NCBI RefSeq assembly: GCF_017315705.1
Contig: NZ_JAFLRF010000001.1
Coordinates: 154,479 to 218,478 of the forward strand
Source: Trinickia mobilis
Lineage (GTDB): Bacteria > Pseudomonadota > Gammaproteobacteria > Burkholderiales > Burkholderiaceae
Direction of reading: 5' to 3'
Length of the DNA stretch: 64,000 nucleotides
This document shows positions 59,661-64,000 of the stretch, piece by piece. The notes below the pieces were generated by a model that saw only the letters and a list, made by a program, of their open reading frames with translations, searched no databases and was not told where the DNA came from. The position numbers and the translations under genes are program-made. Every line of letters begins with the position of its first letter. Positions within the stretch are counted from its first letter, which is position 1.

Positions 59661-59705
59661 GGGGCTATCTGCAAACCGTACACGCTCAATCGAAAAGGGG
59701 AAGCG

Positions 59706-60185
59706 ATGTCCAGTCATACCGCGAAGATCGAATGGGACCGCTCGGGCGCGGTGTTCACCGACAACCAATACCGCCGCACGCATCGATGGTCGTTCGACGG
59801 CGGCACCGTCGTGCCCGCGTCGAGTTCGCCCGACGTGGTCAAGGTGCCGTTTTCGAATCCCGCCAATGTCGATCCGGAAGAGGCTTATGTCGCGTCGCTG
59901 TCGAGCTGTCACATGCTGTGGTTTCTCGACATCGCGCGAACGGCGGGCTATGTGGTCGACCGGTATGTCGACGAGGCCGTCGGGCACATGGTGCGCGGCG
60001 CCGAAGGCAAGCCCTGGATCGCGACCGTCGAGCTGCGGCCGGTGGTGGACTTTTCCGGTGCGAAGCGGCCCGACGATGCGGCCGTACAGCACCTGCATCA
60101 TCGCGCGCACGAGGAATGCTTTCTGGCGAAGTCGGTGAAGAGCGATATCGGCGTCGCCGGGACGTGGACTTATCGCGAGGGTTGA
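59706..60185 (+). CDS. OsmC family thiol peroxidase
   Basis: 159 residues. Detoxifies organic hydroperoxides using two cysteines: the first in SLSSCHMLWFLDIA near residue 68, the second in AHEECFLAKSVKSDIGV near 138. VDPEEAYVASLSSCHMLWF is the OsmC signature. The start ATG 59706 has GGGGAAGCG upstream. Convergent with the SRAP gene, 42 bases apart. Which subgroup (OsmC, Ohr, YhfA-like) is unclear; the spacing fits OsmC-like rather than Ohr. Confidence 0.92.
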   Translation: MSSHTAKIEWDRSGAVFTDNQYRRTHRWSFDGGTVVPASSSPDVVKVPFSNPANVDPEEAYVASLSSCHMLWFLDIARTAGYVVDRYVDEAVGHMVRGAEGKPWIATVELRPVVDFSGAKRPDDAAVQHLHHRAHEECFLAKSVKSDIGVAGTWTYREG

Positions 60186-60227
60186 CGGCCATCGAACGCC
60201 GTCGCGAAGGCCGATGCAGCGACACCG

Positions 60228-60872
60228 TCACGGTCCCGGCTGAACCTTCGGCGCTTCCTCTGCCGCCATGAGTTCGCTCGGAAACAACTGCAGGAACGAG
60301 CGCGCCTCGTCGGGGCTTCGGCATGCGAGCCAGTCTTCGTAGTCTTCCGGCCGCACGATCACGACCGAACGCTTTTCTTCGCCGAGCTTGTGAAAACGCC
60401 GCATGAGCGAATGCTCGCCGGCGTTGATCGTCAGCATGGTGAACGAGACATCCTCCCCGTCCGCCCTCGGCCACGCGCGCCATAGGCCGGCAATCGCGAA
60501 CGGCTCGCCCGACGCCAGCCGGATACGAAAGCGCACATGCTTGCCGCTTTCGTAGTTCGGCTCGTAAAACGCTTCGCAAGGAATCAGACAGAGCCGTTGT
60601 TTCGTCCAGGCCGAGCGATAGGTCGGGCGCTCGCCGAGCGTTTCGACGCGTGCATTCATCGTCGTATAGCGCTTCGCGTCGGGCGGCGCTTTGGCCTTCG
60701 GCACCATGCCGAAGGTCGCGAGCAGCGCCTCGCGGCCTCCGTCGTTCGCGCGGCGTAGCAGCGGCGCCGGATAGTCCTGGTAAATTTCGTCGCGCCAATC
60801 GTCCGCGGGCGGCAACGCACCGTAGTACTTCTCGAAGATGCGCCGGCGCGCGGCGGCGTAGTTCGTGCACAT
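60228..60872 (-). CDS. SRAP domain protein (HMCES/YedK family)
   Basis: 214 residues from ATG 60872, which places the catalytic Cys at position 2 (MCTNYAAARR). This cysteine forms a thiazolidine crosslink with abasic sites in single-stranded DNA. Other family residues: Asn and Glu in TMNARVETLGERPTYRSAWT, CLIPCEAFYEPN, and His in LTINAGEHSLMRRFHKLGEE. The frame is open for a further 100 codons upstream, but that would bury the essential Cys2, so the later start is right. It protects replication forks at abasic lesions. Convergent with OsmC. Confidence 0.93.
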   Translation of the reverse strand: MCTNYAAARRRIFEKYYGALPPADDWRDEIYQDYPAPLLRRANDGGREALLATFGMVPKAKAPPDAKRYTTMNARVETLGERPTYRSAWTKQRLCLIPCEAFYEPNYESGKHVRFRIRLASGEPFAIAGLWRAWPRADGEDVSFTMLTINAGEHSLMRRFHKLGEEKRSVVIVRPEDYEDWLACRSPDEARSFLQLFPSELMAAEEAPKVQPGP

Positions 60873-61202
60873 GCCGATACCCTCGCCTTTCGTTGATGGG
60901 CCTTCGATGACGATGGACGACCGATGAAACCAAGGAAGCGTGAAGCGAAGCCGCCGGCGCTTTGCGCGCGGCATTCTTCTTCGGAATTGCGTTGCGGATC
61001 TCTGTTCAAAATACATCGGTGCGCTAAGGCAAGCAAACCGAGTATGTGCTGAATCCGGCGGACTTTGCCTCACGAATGCCGGTCTTCGAATGCTTGTTTT
61101 CATATGACCGGAGCCCGGACGAGCGCGTCCCGCCGACGAAGTCCGTCGAGCGCTCAACGAAGCGAAGCGTTGCGCCGCCATCGCTTTCGCGAACGAAGCG
61201 GA
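60873..61202. other. Intergenic between DUF1653 and SRAP genes
   Basis: 330 bases with no recognised gene or strong signal. It should carry the SRAP promoter. Confidence 0.4.
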
Positions 61203-61424
61203 TTACTCCGCCTTCAACCGCTTGAAACGCGGCGTGCCGTCAGCCAGCATGCCGTTGAACATCTCGGCAGGACGCACCCACAGCCCGCGCTCATGCGGCC
61301 ACACATGTTCATAGACGACGAGCCACTCCTCCGTCTCCGAATGTCTTGCGACGCCGATCTCGCGATAGAGCCCGCCCTTGTAGTGGCGATGAGTCGCCAA
61401 TTGCAGCGCTTCGTTTTCGGTCAT
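61203..61424 (-). CDS. DUF1653 domain protein
   Basis: 73 residues. HRHYKGGLYREIGVARHSET followed by EEWLVVYEHVWPHERGLWVR and PAEMFNGMLADGTPRFKRLK is the full DUF1653 domain (small beta fold, function unknown). Similar proteins occur as stand-alone genes in many Burkholderia. The start ATG 61424 is the natural one. Confidence 0.9.
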   Translation of the reverse strand: MTENEALQLATHRHYKGGLYREIGVARHSETEEWLVVYEHVWPHERGLWVRPAEMFNGMLADGTPRFKRLKAE

Positions 61425-61476
61425 GCCTCAATCCAAAAAGCCCCTATTTTAACGGGCCGATTCCAGCATCGCGGCT

Positions 61477-61605
61477 TCACGCAGCCGAATACATCTCCGG
61501 CCGGTGCAGCGCCATATACCGGTCGGAATGCGCCACCTCCGCAAATCCGACAGGCCTGTACAGCTCGTCTTCCTCTAGCGCCCAATAAAAGAGCGCCAGT
61601 ATCGC
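61477..61605 (-). pseudogene. C-terminal remnant of an unknown gene
   Basis: Directly after the stop of the beta-propeller gene the same frame continues for 42 codons without a good start: ALFYWALEEDELYRPVGFAE then VAHSDRYMALHRPEMYSAA. The second part resembles the tail of GNAT-type acetyltransferases (GFAEV...YMALHRPEMY). Probably the end of a gene whose front was lost when the upstream gene was placed here. Confidence 0.35.
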
Positions 61606-63798
61606 TCAAGGCGTCCATCGATACATCAGGATCTTCGCTCGCGCGTCGTCTTCGACGAGCACGACGTATTCGCCGTTGCTGCGCTCGACCGCGCTGACGC
61701 CGAGATAAACGTCGACCCAGCCCGACATGCCGCCCACCCGCGCGCCCGGCGTCATGTCCCCCACCTGCTGCCCGTTGCGCGCGTCGTAGACATCGACGCG
61801 ATCGGTATATAGCTCGGCCACGAAAATGTAGTTCCCCGCCACGGCGACGCCGACCGGCGTCTGTTGCGGATCGGCTGTGACGTTCCACGGCAGCATGATC
61901 GTGTAGCGCGCCTGCGGCGTACCCGAACTCCAGTTGTCGTAGCGCACGAGCATGCGCCCCGCCTCCTTCCAATGCGACGCTTCGTACGGATCCGCGCTCG
62001 AATAGCCGGACACGTACATCGCGTCGCTCGACGTGTCGTAGACGATGCGCGCCACGCGTGAGAACGGCTGCGGCATCGCGTACGTCTTCGCGCTCGCATA
62101 CGTGTAGATCGGGTTGCCGAACGAATCGAAGCCTTGCAGCGGCAACTCGCGGATGCCGGCCCCGAGCATGCCGATCCAGATGTTGCCGAGGCTGTCGACC
62201 CACCAGAAGCCGTCTTCCACCGTGTTGCCCGAGGACGGATTCGCCGCGATCTCGCCGGCGTCGACATGGCCGTCGCCATTGGCATCGCGCCACATCCATT
62301 CGCCATACGCGGGCTGCCCGGCGGGCCAATTGCCCGGAATCGGGTTCTGAGCAAAGAGGCCCGACGGAATCGCGACTTGGCCGTCATTCGCCGGATCGAA
62401 GCGATAGACGCTCAGGTAGTGCGAGTACATATCGACCGTATAGAGCAGCAGTTGTCCGTTCACGCGCCGCACCATCGGCTCGCCGCGCACGCCCTTTGGC
62501 AGGTGGAACGCGGGGTCGCCGGGATATTGGAAGCGATCGAGCGTGAAGCCCGCGTAGCTCCATTCCGAGCCCGGCGTCTGCTGCCGGTAATCGAGCGAGA
62601 AGTGCTTCGAGCCGCTGAACACGCTCGCGGGCTGGAGCGGATCGAACGATCCGCCGTCGACGAACGTCAGCCCGTAAAGCCGCCAATTCAAATCGTGCGA
62701 CGGCCACCCATAGCTTTCGAGCACCGTGCCCTCGCCGTCGAACGCCGAGCCGAACGCGCGCGGGCCGAAGCCGTTTTGCGCGACATAGAAATTGCCGGCG
62801 GCGTCGAAGCCGATGCCGGTGATGCCGTTGAAACGCCATGTGCCGGGCACGCCTTCGGGCGGGTGAAAGATGCCGCCGCGTGCGCCGAGCTGGCCCGCAA
62901 GCGAGGTCTGTCCGGATGCCGTCTTGTTGTAGACGAGGATTTGCTGCGACGGCCCGCCGTCCGCGACGAGCAACTGGCCCGACGGCGCGATCGTCAGGTC
63001 GACGGGCAGGGTTCCCGCGGGCAGCGATACTGAACTGCCGATCAGCGCGCCCGCCGCCGAATAATGGACGACGCTGCGGCCCGCCGGGTCCCGCAGCCCT
63101 TGAATGACCCACAGCGTGCCGTCGGTATCGATCGCGATGCGTCCCGGCGACGGCACCGTCCACGAGGTCAGGCGGCGCATCGCGTTCGCGTCGTCGACTT
63201 CGATCCGGTTCGCGTAGGTGTTCGCGACGTACAGCGCCGCGGCGGTGGCTGCGAGCCCGCGAATGCTCGCATCGATGCCCGTGGGCACCGCGTTCACGCG
63301 CAGGAAGCTGTTTTTCGTGGCGTTGGCGCTGTTGCCGCTGCCGCTCGCGAACGGCGCGCCGGTGGCGATGTTGCTGGTCAAGCGGCGCGTGATGCCGTAC
63401 CACGTCGTGCCCGCGGGCGGATAGTCGCTGCCGGCAAGCGCGCCGTTTTCGTTGCCGATCGAGATGCCGGCGTACAGATACGTCCCGTTCACCGCAACCG
63501 CATCGCCGCCGGTGTTGCCCCAGCCGTGCGTGTTGCCCGCCGCCGCGGCCTTCTCGCCGCCCTTGTACGCGCCGACCTCGCTGCCGCTTTCGTCCCACGG
63601 CGCGTTGGTATAGACGGTGCCGTCGGCGCCCACGCCGATCGCCTCGACATCGAGCTGCACCCACTTGCCGTCGCCGAAGCCGAAGCTATTGCCGATCCAC
63701 GACGTCTCGTACGTCAGTTGAGTTCGCGCCGAAGCGTGGAACGGATGGGCGACGGACAACACTGCCGCAGACAAACAGACTCGATGCAGCCAATTCAT
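61606..63798 (-). CDS. Secreted beta-propeller-like protein with a calcium-loop motif
   Basis: 730 residues from ATG 63798, which opens a signal peptide (MNWLHRVCLSAAVLSVAHPF, cleaved near HASA). Repeating strand patterns of the NHL/SMP-30 type run along the protein (GRIAIDTDGTLWVIQGLRD, PVDLTIAPSGQLLVADGG, GIGFDAAGNFYVAQNGFGPR, VGVAVAGNYIFVAELYTDRV). An EF-hand/dockerin-like loop DANGDGHVDAGEIAANPSSG sits near residue 505. No catalytic motif recognised. It is probably exported and binds calcium. Downstream of it lie a gene remnant and DUF1653. Confidence 0.82.
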   Translation of the reverse strand: MNWLHRVCLSAAVLSVAHPFHASARTQLTYETSWIGNSFGFGDGKWVQLDVEAIGVGADGTVYTNAPWDESGSEVGAYKGGEKAAAAGNTHGWGNTGGDAVAVNGTYLYAGISIGNENGALAGSDYPPAGTTWYGITRRLTSNIATGAPFASGSGNSANATKNSFLRVNAVPTGIDASIRGLAATAAALYVANTYANRIEVDDANAMRRLTSWTVPSPGRIAIDTDGTLWVIQGLRDPAGRSVVHYSAAGALIGSSVSLPAGTLPVDLTIAPSGQLLVADGGPSQQILVYNKTASGQTSLAGQLGARGGIFHPPEGVPGTWRFNGITGIGFDAAGNFYVAQNGFGPRAFGSAFDGEGTVLESYGWPSHDLNWRLYGLTFVDGGSFDPLQPASVFSGSKHFSLDYRQQTPGSEWSYAGFTLDRFQYPGDPAFHLPKGVRGEPMVRRVNGQLLLYTVDMYSHYLSVYRFDPANDGQVAIPSGLFAQNPIPGNWPAGQPAYGEWMWRDANGDGHVDAGEIAANPSSGNTVEDGFWWVDSLGNIWIGMLGAGIRELPLQGFDSFGNPIYTYASAKTYAMPQPFSRVARIVYDTSSDAMYVSGYSSADPYEASHWKEAGRMLVRYDNWSSGTPQARYTIMLPWNVTADPQQTPVGVAVAGNYIFVAELYTDRVDVYDARNGQQVGDMTPGARVGGMSGWVDVYLGVSAVERSNGEYVVLVEDDARAKILMYRWTP

Positions 63799-63944
63799 AA
63801 GCGCGATCCTCACGAAGCCGGTCAAGGGGGCCATTGGTTTTTATCAGACAAATAAGACATGAGTCTGACGATAAACAATTCGGCCGCCATCGACGATTCG
63901 CAAATCAGATCGGCTTTTCGCATGCCTCCAACATTCGCGCCCTT

Positions 63945-64000
63945 TCAGCCCATCGGATTCACGCCGATCAGCCAGCCGTGCAGGAACCCGCCGAACACGC
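63945..64000 (-). CDS. C-terminal end of a gene entering from the right edge
   Basis: The last 18 codons on the minus strand read VFGGFLHGWLIGVNPMG, then TGA. Too short for a family call; it looks like a hydrophobic or membrane-associated tail. Reading frame inferred from absence of other open frames. Confidence 0.4.
   Translation of the reverse strand, partial: VFGGFLHGWLIGVNPMG

Larger units (their letters stand above)
58978..59705. other. Gene-poor interval with a coding remnant and a hairpin
   Basis: 728 bases without an intact gene between the glycine-rich gene and the OsmC gene. It contains a probable C-terminal remnant on the minus strand (59237-59356) and an 11-bp stem-loop (59632-59660). 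The rest shows nothing recognisable. Confidence 0.5.

Noticed and set aside
59417-60271. 284-codon plus-strand frame across the OsmC gene
   Set aside because: It is a different frame from OsmC, with Arg-rich composition and no domain.
60873-61181. N-terminal extension of the SRAP protein by about 100 residues
   Set aside because: The family needs Cys at position 2 after Met removal; the extension would disable it and is basic low-complexity sequence.
1-64000. tRNA, rRNA, riboswitch or transposase genes
   Set aside because: No cloverleaf, conserved rRNA stretch, known riboswitch core or DDE-type transposase reading frame was recognised on either strand.

Overview
The window reads as chromosomal DNA of a high-GC betaproteobacterium in Burkholderiaceae, Burkholderia sensu lato (Burkholderia/Paraburkholderia/Caballeronia/Trinickia type). 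The support is two trimeric porins of the Burkholderia type, a PenA-like class A beta-lactamase, a polyhydroxyalkanoate phasin, a CheD/Tsr-type chemoreceptor, a complete malonate decarboxylase operon, and ArsR-SRPBCC-DUF899 and DUF2760-Hsp70-Hsp70 operons. The genus cannot be fixed by eye. No rRNA, tRNA, CRISPR array or intact insertion sequence was seen.

Layout. 1-2.9 kb: end of a flagellar locus, with a flagellin cut by the left edge, a divergent flgA, and a ToxR/ToxS-like membrane regulator pair. 2.9-5.4 kb: AT-richer segment with a DUF4143-type AAA ATPase, likely acquired. 5.5-14.4 kb: malonate module (MFS carrier, GntR regulator, mdcABCDEGH). 14.5-20.5 kb: PenA-like beta-lactamase, NlpD-like lipoprotein, chemoreceptor, 2-keto-4-pentenoate hydratase-type enzyme with a divergent GntR regulator. 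20.7-22.7 kb: porin and a small secreted protein. 22.9-26.9 kb: TonB-dependent receptor with its own exbB-exbD-tonB, preceded by two identical 13-bp boxes. 27.3-35.1 kb: OpgC-like membrane protein, esterase, AI-2E family transporter, S10 carboxypeptidase, ArsR-SRPBCC-DUF899 operon, second porin. 35.1-41.7 kb: LacI regulator divergent from an NCS2 permease-amidohydrolase-TSUP operon, with two palindromic operators between them, then a DHA2-type MFS exporter. 41.9-50.2 kb: divergent LysR and AraC regulators, the DUF2760/Hsp70/Hsp70-DUF3731 operon, phasin. 50.6-53.1 kb: mnmH-(truncated permease)-leader-selD selenium operon. 53.3-57.1 kb: convergent alpha-galactosidase-like and GH35 beta-galactosidase genes. 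57.4-64 kb: pentapeptide glycine-rich secreted protein, OsmC protein, SRAP (HMCES) protein, DUF1653 protein, large beta-propeller-like secreted protein, and the last codons of a gene entering from the right edge.

The most unusual signal is an 84-bp repeat that begins with ATG, ends with its own Shine-Dalgarno-like GGGAGG, and sits exactly between the ribosome binding site and the start codon of unrelated genes: 3.5 tandem copies at mdcD, one at the DUF899 gene, and a 35-nt deletion form at selD, where it makes a 12-residue leader peptide. The 84-bp units keep frame and add N-terminal extensions. The second candidate system is the DUF2760-Hsp70-Hsp70/DUF3731 operon, a conserved but uncharacterised chaperone module.
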